A DNA stretch of 64,000 bases, from assembly GCF_036543075.1 (NCBI RefSeq), contig NZ_JAZHPF010000008.1, forward strand, positions 1 to 64,000. The letters run 5' to 3'. Shown here piece after piece: positions 33,448 to 50,192 of the stretch. A program made the translations under genes and the position numbers. This DNA comes from Deinococcus sp. YIM 134068 (GTDB lineage Bacteria > Deinococcota > Deinococci > Deinococcales > Deinococcaceae). Each line of letters starts with the position of its first letter. The stretch's first letter is position 1. A model generated the notes under the pieces. The model did not search any database and had not been told where the DNA came from. It saw only the letters and a list, made by a program, of their open reading frames with translations.

Positions 33448-34347
33448 TCAGCGTTCGCCGACCGTCAGGGTCACGTCCGTCTCCTCGCCGCCGCGCAGGA
33501 CGCGGGCCGTGACGGTCTGCCCGGCCAGCTCGCGTACCCGCTCCAGCAGCTCGCGCGGGTGGCGCATTCCCTCGCCGTCCAGCGCGAGGAGGATGTCGCC
33601 CACGCGCAGCCCGGCGGCCTCGGCGGGGCTGCCGCCCTCCACCTGCACGACGGTCAGGCCGACCCGTCCGCGCATCCCACCGCGTCCCCAGCGCCCGCGT
33701 CCGCGTGGGCCGCGTTCGTCGTCACGTCCGGCCCGCCCGCCGTCACCCTCCGGGAAGTGGACGGGCTGGGTGGCGATGCCGAGGTAGCCACGCGGCACCC
33801 GGCCCGTGGTGCCCAGGAGGTCGGCCACCCGCAGCGCCCGTTCGGCGGGCACGGCGAGCAGCGTGCCGCGCTCCACCCCCGCGTTGAGCACGCCGATCAT
33901 GCGGCCCCGCGCGTCCACGAGGGCACCGCCGCTCACCCCCCGGAACGGCGCGGCCCCGGTAGCGAGCCAGCCGCGCTCCGGCACCGAGCGTTCCAGCAGG
34001 CCCAGGGTCGCCTGAACCCCGTGCGGCGGGCGGCCCACCGCGAGGAGCAGTTCGCCGACCCGTGTGCCGTCGCCCGGCGTCAGGGGCGGCACGCTCAGGC
34101 CCGGCACCCGCAGCAGGGCGAGGTCGCTGCCGGGATCGCGGCCCACCACCGCCGCCGTGAGGGTGCCGCCGTCCGGGGTGCGAACCGTAAGTTCGTCGGC
34201 GTGGAGGACGTGCGCGACCGTGAGCACCTGCTCCGGCCCCACGACCGTGCCGCTTACGGGCCGCGCCGCGTGGACGGTGACGATGCTGGCGGCGGCGGCC
34301 TCCACGGCGTCGGCCATCTGGGTTGAAAGTTCCTGAAAGTTCGTCAT
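33448..34347 (-). CDS. Trypsin-like serine protease with PDZ domain, no export signal
   Basis: 299 residues. Catalytic His in VLTVAHVLH, Asp in DPGSDLALL, and Ser in FRGVSGGALV (family norm GNSGG). A PDZ domain occupies about 215–299 (GSPAEAAGLRVGDILLALDG). HtrA-type quality-control proteases are normally periplasmic; this one has no signal peptide or anchor. Between the two domains is a stretch dominated by Arg, Gly and Asp, reminiscent of RGG nucleic-acid-binding segments. The second ATG was chosen (CACCCT 6 nt upstream). Confidence 0.88.
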   Translation of the reverse strand: MTNFQELSTQMADAVEAAAASIVTVHAARPVSGTVVGPEQVLTVAHVLHADELTVRTPDGGTLTAAVVGRDPGSDLALLRVPGLSVPPLTPGDGTRVGELLLAVGRPPHGVQATLGLLERSVPERGWLATGAAPFRGVSGGALVDARGRMIGVLNAGVERGTLLAVPAERALRVADLLGTTGRVPRGYLGIATQPVHFPEGDGGRAGRDDERGPRGRGRWGRGGMRGRVGLTVVQVEGGSPAEAAGLRVGDILLALDGEGMRHPRELLERVRELAGQTVTARVLRGGEETDVTLTVGER

Positions 34348-34393
34348 GCCCACAGGGTGCGCTTCCGGCGACGAAAAGACCTCGGGCGAACGG

Positions 34394-34933
34394 TCAGGCT
34401 CCTTCCCCCTCCGAATGGCCGGGGTCCTCCTCCCAGTCGTGGCGGGTCAGGACGTACCGGACGACCTCCACCCGCTCACCCCGGTACATGTCCGGTTCGC
34501 CGCGCCCGTTCTCCCGGAGGCCGAGGCGGCGCATCAGCACGTGGGAGGGGAGGTTGGGAGCGTGGACCTCTGCCGTCACGACCTCCAGCCTCAGCGTCCC
34601 GAAGGCGTGGGCGAGCAGAAGCCGTCCGGCCTTCCGGCCCACGCCCTGCCCCCACAGCGCCCGCTCCCCGATCCCGATGCCGAACTCGCCAGAGGTGCGT
34701 GTGAGATTCGCCAAATCCACGTACCCGACGAGGCGACCGCCAGCCTCCACCCCCAGGCGCATGAAGTCCGGCCCGGTTCCGGCGATCAGGCGTTCCCAGT
34801 GGCGGCTCACCAGCCGGGGTGCGAGACCGACCGTCCATCCCGCCGCGCGGCAGAACTCGGGGTCGGCGGCCCAGCGTGCGGCGGCCCCCTCGTCGCCGGG
34901 GCGCAGGGGGCGGAGGGTGACGGCCTCGCTCAC
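34394..34933 (-). CDS. GNAT-family N-acetyltransferase
   Basis: 179 residues. Core [50 protein letters not shown] (acetyl-CoA loop) and [11 protein letters not shown]. The GTG start overlaps the stop of the upstream nitronate monooxygenase gene (GTGA), implying one operon. The substrate is unknown. Confidence 0.88.
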   Translation of the reverse strand: MSEAVTLRPLRPGDEGAAARWAADPEFCRAAGWTVGLAPRLVSRHWERLIAGTGPDFMRLGVEAGGRLVGYVDLANLTRTSGEFGIGIGERALWGQGVGRKAGRLLLAHAFGTLRLEVVTAEVHAPNLPSHVLMRRLGLRENGRGEPDMYRGERVEVVRYVLTRHDWEEDPGHSEGEGA

Positions 34934-35943
34934 GGCCACAGCCCCACCAGAAGCTCCGCCGCCGTCCCCGCCCGCCCGAGGTGCGCGCCCTCGCCCGCCC
35001 AGAGGCTCAGGAACTCGGCCCGGCCCGTGCGAGCGGCAGCGGCCCGGAGGTCGCGGGTCAGCGCGTTCTGGAGGGGGAAGGGGAGAGGATACCCGACCTC
35101 TGCCGTGACCCGGTTGGCGAGGCCGCGTGCCGTCTTCCCGCTGAACGCCCGCGTGAGGGTCGTGTCGCCGGGTCGCGCCGCCGCGAGGGCCGCCCGGTAG
35201 GGTGCAGAGGTGCCCGCCTCGCTCGCCCTCAGAAAGGCCGTGCCGCATTGGGCGAGGTCCGCGCCCGCGTCCAGCACCGCGCGCACGCCCGCCGCGTCCA
35301 TCAGCCCGCCCGCCGCGCTAACGGGGACGTGGACCGCCTTCACTACCGCACGGGTGAGGGCCAGCGTGTCGGCCAACTCGTCCTGCATCCAGCCGCCCCG
35401 GTGCCCGCCTGCCGACCCTCCTTGAACGACCACCGCATCCACGCGGTCTGACGCGAGTGCGCGAGCCTCCTGCACCCCTGTTGCCGTGCCTATGATGAGG
35501 ATGCCCGCTTCGTGTAGGGCCGTCATTTCCGTCATTCCCAGCCGACCGAACGCGAAGGAGAAGACGGTGGGGCGCAACTCCAGGACCGCCCGGAACTGCG
35601 CCGCGAAGTCCTCCCGCACGCGCTCGGGGAGGGTCGGTGGCGGCAAGTTCAACTCCGCGTGCAACGGCGAGAGGTCAGCCACCGCCGCCGCGACCTCCGC
35701 TCCTGTGACTTCGGGCAAAGATTCGGGCACGAAAAGGTTCACGCCGAAGGGCCGATCCGTCAGCGCCCGCACCGCCGCGCCCGCCTCCGCGATCTGCCCC
35801 GCCGTCAGGTAGGCGGCCCCGAGACTGCCCAGCCCACCCGCCCTCGACACCGCCGCGACGAGTTCGGGCGTGGTCACGCCGCCCGCCATCGGTGCCTGCA
35901 CGATGGGGAAGCGCAGGCCGAGCCTCTCCCTCAACCCAGTCAC
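34930..35943 (-). CDS. Nitronate monooxygenase-family flavoprotein
   Basis: 337 residues with the NPD/NMO TIM barrel: [27 protein letters not shown], and the FMN-phosphate motif [10 protein letters not shown]. It oxidises alkyl nitronates, protecting against toxins such as propionate-3-nitronate; some relatives are enoyl reductases. GTG start with TAAGCT (35950–35955) 6 nt upstream, back-to-back with the promoter of the next, divergent gene. Confidence 0.93.
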   Translation of the reverse strand: MTGLRERLGLRFPIVQAPMAGGVTTPELVAAVSRAGGLGSLGAAYLTAGQIAEAGAAVRALTDRPFGVNLFVPESLPEVTGAEVAAAVADLSPLHAELNLPPPTLPERVREDFAAQFRAVLELRPTVFSFAFGRLGMTEMTALHEAGILIIGTATGVQEARALASDRVDAVVVQGGSAGGHRGGWMQDELADTLALTRAVVKAVHVPVSAAGGLMDAAGVRAVLDAGADLAQCGTAFLRASEAGTSAPYRAALAAARPGDTTLTRAFSGKTARGLANRVTAEVGYPLPFPLQNALTRDLRAAAARTGRAEFLSLWAGEGAHLGRAGTAAELLVGLWP

Positions 35944-35978
35944 CTCGCCAGCTTAGCCGGACGCCGTAGCCTGGGCGC

Positions 35979-36905
35979 GTGACCCCGCCCTTCCCACGCG
36001 CCTGGACCGCCTTCCGCCGCGCGGCCTACGCGAGCGGTCCGCCGCCCCGCCGTCAATTCCTCGGGCGTGAGTTTCTGGAGCGCCTGCTCGAAGGGGCCGC
36101 CGCCCGCCTGTCCCTGCTGGACGCCCCCCTCCTGAGCTGGGCCGACGCCGAACGCGTTCACGACCCCGCCTACCTCGCCCGCTGGCGGCGCGGGGAGGTC
36201 ACGCGGGCCGAGGAACGCGCGCTGGGCTTCCCGTGGACCCCGGCAGTCGTGGAGCGCGGCCTCGGCAGCAGCGGCGCGACGCTGGCCGCCGCGCGGGACG
36301 CCCTCGCCCACGGGGTCGGTCTCAACCTCGGCGGCGGGACCCACCACGCCTACGCGGGCCGCGCCGAGGGCTTCTCCTTCCTCAACGACGTGGTGATCTC
36401 CGCGCGCTGGCTCCTCGACGGCGGGTACGCCTCGCGCATCCTCGTCCTCGATCTGGACGTGCATCAGGGCAACGGCACGGCCTCCATGCTCGCGGGCGAG
36501 GCGCGCACCCTGACCGTCAGCGTCCACGGGGCGAACAACTACCCCTTCCAGAAGGAACGCAGCGGCCTCGACGTGGCCCTCCCCGACGGTACGGGGGACG
36601 CCGCCTACCTCGCCGCGCTGGACGAGCAGGTGGCTCCCGCCGTAGCTGCCTTTCGCCCCGACTTCGCCTTCTTCCTCGCCGGGGCGGACGTGCTGGAGGG
36701 GGACCAATTGGGCCGCCTCGCCCTCACGCCCGCTGGGGTGCGGGAGCGGGATGAGCGGGTGTTTCGCTGGGCCGCCCGCACGCATACGCCCCTCGTGACA
36801 GTCATGGCGGGCGGATACAACCGCGACCCGGAGAAGCTCATCGGGACGCGGCTGGGGACGGTGGATGCGCTGCTGGGGGCGTTCGGTTCCCTCAAGCCGG
36901 TGTGA
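35979..36905 (+). CDS. Histone-deacetylase-family (AcuC-like) amidohydrolase
   Basis: 308 residues. Zinc-site and catalytic motifs of the arginase/deacetylase fold are present: GGGTHHAYAGRAEGF (His pair), VLDLDVHQGNGTA (Asp/His zinc ligands) and LAGADVLEGDQLG. Bacterial members deacetylate proteins, polyamines or acetoin-pathway targets. GTG start with TAGCCT (35967–35972) 6 nt upstream. The 3' end overlaps the convergent ATP-grasp gene by 14 bp. Confidence 0.93.
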   Translation: MTPPFPRAWTAFRRAAYASGPPPRRQFLGREFLERLLEGAAARLSLLDAPLLSWADAERVHDPAYLARWRRGEVTRAEERALGFPWTPAVVERGLGSSGATLAAARDALAHGVGLNLGGGTHHAYAGRAEGFSFLNDVVISARWLLDGGYASRILVLDLDVHQGNGTASMLAGEARTLTVSVHGANNYPFQKERSGLDVALPDGTGDAAYLAALDEQVAPAVAAFRPDFAFFLAGADVLEGDQLGRLALTPAGVRERDERVFRWAARTHTPLVTVMAGGYNRDPEKLIGTRLGTVDALLGAFGSLKPV

Positions 36906-37800
36906 GGAGGGGGGCAAGCGCCTCGTAGAAGCGAGAGACGTTCATCCGCTCGGGCAGCCCGGCCACCTGACCGTCCCCAAGCTCCATCACGCGCCACATG
37001 CCGTCTTCCCGCTGCGCCACGTCCATCGTGAAGAAGTGGCTGTCTACCCGTTGCCCAAGCGCGGCAAAGTGTTCGAGGGGCAGGTCGGCGGTCGGGTAGT
37101 CGCCCTCCTCCCAGTATTCGTCCGCCGTTCTCACCGCGCCATCCAGCAAGAAGAGGCGGTACTCGCGCGTCAGGGGCAGCCCGCTCCTGGAATGCTCGGC
37201 GAGTGGCGCGAACTCCTCGAACTCCCGCAGGACGAGACCGCCCTGAAATGCCTCGCCCTGCCGCTGGAGGAAGGTGTCAATGACCCGCAGCGCCCCCGCC
37301 GTGTCCGAGAGGTCAGGGATAAAACACGCCTCGCGCCACTCGTGCTTGCGGGACTTCACGTAGTCCTTGACGATGCCGGGGCGCGTGCCGAAGTCCGAAA
37401 GCGCGGTGCGGACGGCCTCGCGGTCCACATCGTCCACCGTCGCGGCGGGAAGCCAAACAGTTCGGGGCGAGTCCCGTTCAATCACGCCGAACGACTCCGG
37501 CAGGTGGTGGGTGTGGCGGTACTGCTCCGGCGTGTTGACGAGGGTCAGCCCGCGCTCGCTCAGCGCCTCGTGCAGCGTGGCGTACACCTCGGCCCGCATC
37601 ATCCACCCGCGAAAGACGGCGAGCCGTGGTTCGTCGGACGGCGGAACCCACCGCAACGCCCGCCTGGGGTTGCCGTCCAGCAACGCCTCGAAGTCGAGGA
37701 GGGCGTGGTCCAGGCCAAGCCGCCGCGTCTCCTCGACCTCTGGCATATATGTAGCGTCGGGAATCTGACCGGCGAACGGCTCGGCGGGAAAGAGGAGCAT
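36892..37800 (-). CDS. ATP-grasp domain protein
   Basis: 302 residues. The ATP-grasp core is seen in GIVKDYVKSRKHEWREACFI, FQGGLVLREFEEF, YRLFLLDGAVRTADEYWEEG and the metal site MWRVMELGDGQVAGLPE. It resembles the DUF4343 group, whose products are mostly unknown (amide or ester ligation). TATCCT lies 5 nt before the ATG. No carrier or peptide gene is adjacent. Confidence 0.85.
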   Translation of the reverse strand: MLLFPAEPFAGQIPDATYMPEVEETRRLGLDHALLDFEALLDGNPRRALRWVPPSDEPRLAVFRGWMMRAEVYATLHEALSERGLTLVNTPEQYRHTHHLPESFGVIERDSPRTVWLPAATVDDVDREAVRTALSDFGTRPGIVKDYVKSRKHEWREACFIPDLSDTAGALRVIDTFLQRQGEAFQGGLVLREFEEFAPLAEHSRSGLPLTREYRLFLLDGAVRTADEYWEEGDYPTADLPLEHFAALGQRVDSHFFTMDVAQREDGMWRVMELGDGQVAGLPERMNVSRFYEALAPLLTPA

Positions 37801-37827
37801 GGGTCAGGATAGGACCCGGCAGAGAAG

Positions 37828-38601
37828 CTACCTCACCACAAAATCGATCTCCACCACCGCCGTCACGTCCTTTTCAAGACTGGTCGTGTCGTAACTGCCC
37901 GTGTCCTCCACGCTCGTCTCGAAGCGGGGTGTGATCTGGAAGACGCCGACGCGGGCGTTCTTGACGGCCCCCACCGTGTTCCCGGCGCTCCGGGCGATGG
38001 CCTGCGCGCGGCGCTGGGCGTCCTGGCTCGCCTCCTCCAGCAGCTTCACGCGCACGTCGGCGAGCCGGGTGTACAGGTAGTCCACGTCGCCGTTCGCCAC
38101 ACTCACCCCACCGACGCTGACCTCCACGAAGGCGGGCGTGGCGGCCCCGACCGTGCGCTGGAGCCGGGCGATGTCGCGCAGTTGCAGGCGGTAGGTCTGG
38201 CTCACCACGTAGCGGATGCGCTGGACCTCGCGGTTCTGGCCGCCGACCTCCTCGATGACCCGGTAGCTCTGCGGCCCGGCGTTCACCGGCTCGCGGCGCA
38301 CCTCCTCCGCCGTGACACCCTGCTCGCGCAGAAAGGCCTCGATCTCCGGCTGCGCCTCCCGGAAGGCGACGTAGGCGGTTTGCAGGCTCGTGTCGTCGCT
38401 GCTCTCCAGGGTGAAGGTCCACACTGCGAGGTCGGACGTGATGTTTCTCTTCGCGCTGCCCGTCACGTTGATCACGTCGCTCGCGTTCCGCACGTCGGCC
38501 AGGCCGCGCACGACCACGAAGCCCGTGGCGAGGAAGGCGGCGGAGGCGAGGGCGGTCGCCACGATGAGTCCCACGGTCCCCGAAGCGCGCGGTGCGGTCA
38601 T
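37828..38601 (-). CDS. SIMPL-domain (DUF541) protein
   Basis: 257 residues. A single N-terminal helix (GLIVATALASAAFLATGFVV) directs it to the membrane or periplasm. The SIMPL domain follows (VINVTGSAKRNITSDLAVWT to the C-terminal VTAVVEIDFVV). The family is associated with oxidative-stress tolerance and surface structures, mechanism unknown. The ATG was chosen with TACCGT 5 nt upstream; a longer frame runs back through an intergenic repeat and is rejected. Confidence 0.9.
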   Translation of the reverse strand: MTAPRASGTVGLIVATALASAAFLATGFVVVRGLADVRNASDVINVTGSAKRNITSDLAVWTFTLESSDDTSLQTAYVAFREAQPEIEAFLREQGVTAEEVRREPVNAGPQSYRVIEEVGGQNREVQRIRYVVSQTYRLQLRDIARLQRTVGAATPAFVEVSVGGVSVANGDVDYLYTRLADVRVKLLEEASQDAQRRAQAIARSAGNTVGAVKNARVGVFQITPRFETSVEDTGSYDTTSLEKDVTAVVEIDFVVR

Positions 38602-38730
38602 GGCCCACGGTAACGGGAGGACGACCGCCGTGCTTCCTCCGAAAGATGGATGGGTCGGGGTGCCGCTCGGCGCGTGGTCGGGAAGGGTGATGACGGGTCT
38701 CCCGAAGACGGCGGGGGCGGGTGGTTGTCG

Positions 38731-38875
38731 CTCTGGGAAAAGGAGCGTTTTCGTCGTCTTGAAGCAGGGCGAGCGGTGCTCGCCACCCCTCTCCCCGACC
38801 CTCTCCCGCAAGGGGAGAGGGAGAAAAACACAACGTCTGACACGCTCGTTTCTCATTACACGTCGGGTGTGGAGA
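38731..38875 (+). repeat. Type-1 dispersed element, copy 2
   Basis: GGAGCGTTTTCGTCGTC, GGGCGAGCGGTGCTCGCC, CCCCTCTCCCC, CCCTCTCCCGCAAGGGGAGA, CACGCTCGTTTCTCATTAC, then ACACGTCGGG. It matches copy 1 over its whole length. The gap from 38602 to 38950 contains nothing else I can identify as a gene. Confidence 0.75.
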
Positions 38876-38950
38876 GGGGAGAGCAGAAGCGGTCTCCGGG
38901 CACCCCTCGTCCTCGTGAAAGACCTCCGCGAACACGCTCCCTGGGCGCGG

Positions 38951-38956
38951 TATCAT
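38951..38956 (+). promoter_or_regulatory. −10 box of the prfC leader transcript
   Basis: TATCAT, 6 nt before an ATG micro-ORF, so transcription should start at or near that ATG. The −35 is poor. Confidence 0.65.
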
Positions 38957-38962
38957 AGTCGG

Positions 38963-38989
38963 ATGACGCTCCTCCTCCCTCCCCCGTGA
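38963..38989 (+). CDS. Micro-ORF MTLLLPPP in the prfC leader
   Basis: Eight codons (ATG ACG CTC CTC CTC CCT CCC CCG) and UGA, at leaderless distance from TATCAT. It ends in three prolines directly before the stop, a context known to slow both peptide bond formation and termination. The next nucleotides form a GC hairpin with a U-tract. It lies upstream of the release factor 3 gene, so a termination-sensing leader is plausible. Translation is not demonstrated. Confidence 0.5.
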   Translation: MTLLLPPP

Positions 38990-39018
38990 GCGCGAGTCGC
39001 AGGCGCGCAGTTCTTTTT
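38990..39018 (+). promoter_or_regulatory. Predicted attenuator hairpin in the prfC leader
   Basis: GCGCG (38990–38994) pairs with CGCGC (39004–39008) around a 9-nt loop; AG then TTCTTTTT follows. The stem is only 5 bp but all G–C. It starts on the base after the micro-ORF UGA, so a ribosome held at that stop would cover the 5' arm. Confidence 0.5.
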
Positions 39019-39073
39019 CCCCCAGAGTCAAGCCGGGCCGCCCCCTTCCCCGCCGCCCGCAGGAGTTTTCCCC

Positions 39074-40657
<1,584 letters not shown>

Positions 40658-40661
40658 GCCG

Positions 40662-44039
<3,378 letters not shown>

Positions 44040-44064
44040 GAGAACTCCTGACTACGCTGAACGT

Positions 44065-44625
44065 GTGGAGTGGAGAGAGGTACTCGTCTACATCGCCTGC
44101 TTCGGCTGGTTTCTGGGCACGCTGCTGGTGGCCCGTGTTCCGCTGACGCCGCCTTCGACCGGGCGGCGGTTGGGAGTTGCCCTGCTGCTGCTGGCGCTCC
44201 TGGCCTGTCTCGGTGGCCTGTCCATCGGTGTTCCCGGTGGTCCTCTGCTCTCCAACAGTGTTGTAGCCCTCGTCTGTGGCTCTGCGCTGGGTTTCGGGGT
44301 TTTCAGGAAGCGGGACGGGTCGGGGCGGGAAGCCTCCAGGCCGTCGGTTCCATCACGACCGCTGCGAGAGGAAGCGCCCCGGCTAACGCAGTTGGTCGGC
44401 GTGGTGCTGGTTTGCAGCAGCCTCTTCAATCTGACGGGGACGGCGAACTCCGGTTGGAAGACGACGCTGGGCGGTCATTTCCTGGTGTTTGGTTTTGTCG
44501 CGCTCCTCCTGTGGTTGGGTCTCGCCCTCATGGTTCTCCCTCCCCGCTGGAAGGTGGCCCTGGGTGTGGGCGGCGGTGCCCTGGCCCTTCTGATCGGCGC
44601 TCTGCTTCCTCCGCAGACTCTCTGA
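44065..44625 (+). CDS. Multi-pass membrane protein of unknown function
   Basis: 186 residues with five probable membrane helices and a short charged loop (RKRDGSGREASRPSVPSRP) in the middle. GTG start with TACGCT (44053–44058) 6 nt upstream (leaderless). No recognised domain. It is 25 nt downstream of the helicase but has its own promoter. Confidence 0.75.
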   Translation: MEWREVLVYIACFGWFLGTLLVARVPLTPPSTGRRLGVALLLLALLACLGGLSIGVPGGPLLSNSVVALVCGSALGFGVFRKRDGSGREASRPSVPSRPLREEAPRLTQLVGVVLVCSSLFNLTGTANSGWKTTLGGHFLVFGFVALLLWLGLALMVLPPRWKVALGVGGGALALLIGALLPPQTL

Positions 44626-44694
44626 ACGACTTCCTCCTCCTCGGTCTGGGGCCGCGTAACCCTTCCGTCAGAGGGCCTGCGCCATCCTGTGCTC

Positions 44695-45264
44695 GTGCGC
44701 GCCCTGCTCCCCCTCCTCCTCGCCTCCACCTCCGTGTTCGGGAGCGTTCGGGCGGCCCCAACGACTCCGGCCCCGGCGGGCTACGTCCTGTCCGGGATGC
44801 CGCTCGTCCACCAGACGTACAACGCCTGCGGCCCGGCGAGCCTCACGCAAGTCCTGGGTTACTTTGGGGTCAACGTGGCCCTGGCCGACGTGAGCCGCCT
44901 GACCCGCCCCACCGAACGCTCCTACATGACCGCTCAGGCCATCGTGGACTTCGCGCCGCTCGCGGGGATGGAGGCGCGGCTGTTCCGGGGCGGCTCGCTG
45001 GACACCGTGCGCTCGGCCATCCGCGCCCGCTTGCCGCTGATCGCGCTGCAATCGCATGTCACGCCCACGCAGGTCATTCCCCACTGGCGCGTCGTCACCG
45101 GCTACGACGACGCCCGGCAGGAGGTTTACCTGATGGACCCCCTGCTCGGCTACGTGCGGATGAGCTACGCCGACTTCACCCGCGTCTGGGCCGACCACCG
45201 GGGCCAGTTCGCGGTGATGTACCCGCCGACCTGGAAGGAAACGGTGCGAAAGGCCATCGGGTAG
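44695..45264 (+). CDS. Secreted C39-like cysteine peptidase
   Basis: 189 residues. A signal peptide (about 1–20) is followed by a papain-like C39 domain: catalytic Cys in [13 protein letters not shown], His in [11 protein letters not shown], and the downstream Asp in [10 protein letters not shown]39 peptidases cleave double-glycine leader peptides in ABC exporters, but stand-alone secreted versions like this are of unknown target. CATCCT lies 6 nt before the GTG at 44695. Confidence 0.87.
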   Translation: MRALLPLLLASTSVFGSVRAAPTTPAPAGYVLSGMPLVHQTYNACGPASLTQVLGYFGVNVALADVSRLTRPTERSYMTAQAIVDFAPLAGMEARLFRGGSLDTVRSAIRARLPLIALQSHVTPTQVIPHWRVVTGYDDARQEVYLMDPLLGYVRMSYADFTRVWADHRGQFAVMYPPTWKETVRKAIG

Positions 45265-45274
45265 GGCGCGGCCC

Positions 45275-45669
45275 TCAACGTCCGCCCGTGTAGGCCCGCG
45301 CCGGAACGAACAGTTCGTGGCCCGTCGGGAAGGTGAGGCGCACCCCGGCGGAGGTCCAGTTCACCCGGCTGTCCTGCCACGTCGCCTCATCTTGCCCGTA
45401 CAGGTCGGGGAGTTCGGGCAGGCTCACGTAATGGCCGTAAGAAGGTTCCTCCGCGTCCCGCCCCAGATACAGCCGCCAGCGGTGTACAGAGCCGAAGAGT
45501 GCGGTGGGGCTGGGTCCGTCGTCCACGATCAGGGCGTGGTGAATCCCGTCCGGCGCGTCCCAGCGGGCGACGACCTGTCTTCGTGGAGCGAGGAGCGAGA
45601 AGAGGAGCGCGCAGGCGAGGAGGAATCCGGCCAGCCCCCCGACGAGCGCCGCGAGCCAGCCCCGGCCCC

Positions 45670-45673
<4 letters not shown>
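45275..45673 (-). CDS. Single-helix membrane protein of unknown function
   Basis: 132 residues: one N-terminal helix ([20 protein letters not shown]) and a soluble part of about 100 residues ([20 protein letters not shown] to [15 protein letters not shown]) likely outside the membrane. The GTG overlaps the aminopeptidase stop (GTGA), so it is translated from that operon. Unknown family. Confidence 0.78.
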
Positions 45674-46770
<1,097 letters not shown>

Positions 46771-46804
46771 GCGCCTGAGCCTAGAGCATGGGGAGGGAAG
46801 GCAG

Positions 46805-46958
46805 TGATGAGGGTTGAGTGTTGGGTGATGAGTGGGCTTTTTGCTCCTCCCCCCTTGCGGGGGAGGCCGGGAGGGGGGTGGCACGCAACGCTTGCTCTCC
46901 TCCTAACTGACGGCTGAGAGCTGACGGCTGAAAGCTAATGGCTGAACGCTAATGGCTA
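46805..46958. repeat. Cluster of intergenic repeats upstream of purU
   Basis: In order: GATGAGGGTTGAGTGTTGGG-type words (46805–46836); half of a type-2 element (46844–46885, CTCCTCCCCCCTTGCGGGGG); and a GCTGA/GCTAATG tandem array (46906–46958). They fill the 236-bp gap between the aminopeptidase and purU. Confidence 0.65.
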
Positions 46959-47006
46959 ACCGCCCCCGACCTTCCTCCCAACCCACCCCGTTATCCTGTC
47001 CCGGAC

Positions 47007-47894
<888 letters not shown>

Positions 47895-47936
47895 GGGAGC
47901 CGCCAGCCGCCAGCTTCCAGCGGCCAGCAGACACCC

Positions 47937-48452
47937 TCACCGCAGGCTGCTCATCGCCGCGTCCAGACTCTTGACGTACTTCGGATACAGCGTCTTCGTG
48001 ACGTTGGCGGAGACGATCAGCGTTCCCTCGCCCTCGCGGGTGGCGCGCAGGTCGTTGTAGATGGGCTGGTCGAGGCCGTTGACCCAGAACTTGAGGACGA
48101 TCCACTCACGGTTGCCCACGCGCTCGATGCCACGTTTTACCCAGCGGAAGCCCGGCGTGGCCTGCACGGACCGCTCCAACGCGGCCTGGGCGGGGGTGAG
48201 GCTGCCCGGCGGCAACCGCACGTCCCGTAGCGAGAAGGCGATGTTGACCGCCCAACTCGGGCCGGGGGTGGAGTACACCGAGGAGGGCGGGTTGCCACCG
48301 CGCGAATACTTCAGCGCCAGGATGTCGGCGGGCATGGGAACGAAACCCTCCGGCACCGCGAGGCTGACGGACGTGCCGGGAACCGTGACACGCGCACCGA
48401 GCGCGGACGACGTGAGCAGCAGAAGGGCGAGACCGGGAAGGAGACACTTCAC
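47937..48452 (-). CDS. Secreted protein of unknown function
   Basis: 171 residues. Signal peptide MKCLLPGLALLLLTSSALGA; the mature region (TVPGTSVSLAVPEGFVPMPA through SANVTKTLYPKYVKSLD) resembles small periplasmic proteins that carry a single beta-rich domain. No enzymatic motif. GTG start with GAGGTT upstream. Convergent with purU across a 43-bp gap holding a GCCAGC-type tandem array (47898–47929). Confidence 0.75.
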   Translation of the reverse strand: MKCLLPGLALLLLTSSALGARVTVPGTSVSLAVPEGFVPMPADILALKYSRGGNPPSSVYSTPGPSWAVNIAFSLRDVRLPPGSLTPAQAALERSVQATPGFRWVKRGIERVGNREWIVLKFWVNGLDQPIYNDLRATREGEGTLIVSANVTKTLYPKYVKSLDAAMSSLR

Positions 48453-48614
48453 GCCTGAACCTCGAAAGGGGAGAGAAGAACGGCGACGGAAGGGGGAGAA
48501 ACACCGCCGTCGCCAGAGCCGGAGACCGCTTGAGTGTGAAGACGAATTCAATCTACACCGCGCGGGGAACGCCCCTCTCCCGAAAACCGAGAGAAGCAGG
48601 GTTCTTGAAGTGTT

Positions 48615-48647
48615 CTGCTGACGGCTGAAAGCTGAAAGCTGACCGCT
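48615..48647. repeat. Short tandem words (GCTGA type)
   Basis: CTGCTGACGGCTGAAAGCTG followed by AAAGCTGACCGCT, abutting the LON-domain gene stop codon. Confidence 0.65.
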
Positions 48648-49245
48648 AATTCAACTCCCGCGCCTCCACCGGCACGAAGCCCAGCAGGGCCTCCAGACGG
48701 TCGAGGAGTGTGGACGCCTCCAGCGCCTCCTCCCGCTGCTCGGGGGTGAGGGGCAGCAGCGCGGCGGCGAAGCTGGCGAGGAGCAGGGGGTCTTCTGGAG
48801 CACCCTCCATGATCGCGTCCTTGTCTCCAGGGTGCAGGCGCAGCAGGTCCGAGAGGAGGTGGCGCGCGAGGGCGTCCACGGCGGGCTGCCCCAGCATGTC
48901 GGGTTCCAGCGGCGTGAGGGAGACCTCGGCGCTCAGGTAGGACTCGCTCGGGTCGAAGTCCTGCACCGCGAAGCGTTCGCCGCCCACGACGAGGATGCTG
49001 CTCGTGCCGTCCTCGTGGCGCTGGGCGCGCGTGACGTAGGCCAGCGTGCCCACCCGCGAGACCCGCTCGTGGAAGGGCAGGGCCGAGACCTCGCTTGACC
49101 AGCGAATCCGCACGATGCCGAACGGCTCCCCGCTCTCCTGTACCCGCGCCAGCAACTCGCGGTAGCGGGCCTCGAACACATACAGCGGCAACACCTGTCC
49201 CGGAAACAGGACGAGGTTGGGCAGGGGGAACAGGGGCACCCGCAT
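48646..49245 (-). CDS. LON peptidase substrate-binding-domain protein
   Basis: 199 residues made almost entirely of the Lon N-terminal (PUA-like) domain: [36 protein letters not shown], then a helical tail. The AAA+ and protease parts of Lon are absent, as in the widespread stand-alone family (COG2802) whose role is unknown. Start ATG chosen with GGGGGTGAG before it; a longer frame upstream lacks signals. Confidence 0.92.
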   Translation of the reverse strand: MRVPLFPLPNLVLFPGQVLPLYVFEARYRELLARVQESGEPFGIVRIRWSSEVSALPFHERVSRVGTLAYVTRAQRHEDGTSSILVVGGERFAVQDFDPSESYLSAEVSLTPLEPDMLGQPAVDALARHLLSDLLRLHPGDKDAIMEGAPEDPLLLASFAAALLPLTPEQREEALEASTLLDRLEALLGFVPVEARELN

Positions 49246-49388
49246 CTCACCCCCATCCTGCGCCCTCACCGCCGAGCTGAACTGAGCGCCGGATACAGAA
49301 GGAGAACCCGGAAGTGTGCGCCTCAACGCAAGTTTCCCCGTTTTCGCCGTCCCTATCGCCGCGCTTGCCCCCGACGGGCGGCGGGCCT

Positions 49389-50185
<797 letters not shown>

Positions 50186-50192
<7 letters not shown>

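Noticed and set aside
38602..38856. N-terminal extension of the SIMPL protein frame
   Set aside because: It translates the type-1 repeat (LPLPLRERVGERGG); the membrane anchor starts at the ATG at 38601.
46771..47006. Tetrahydrofolate riboswitch upstream of purU
   Set aside because: The start is only about 9 nt from the −10 box, leaving no leader; the gap is made of repeats.
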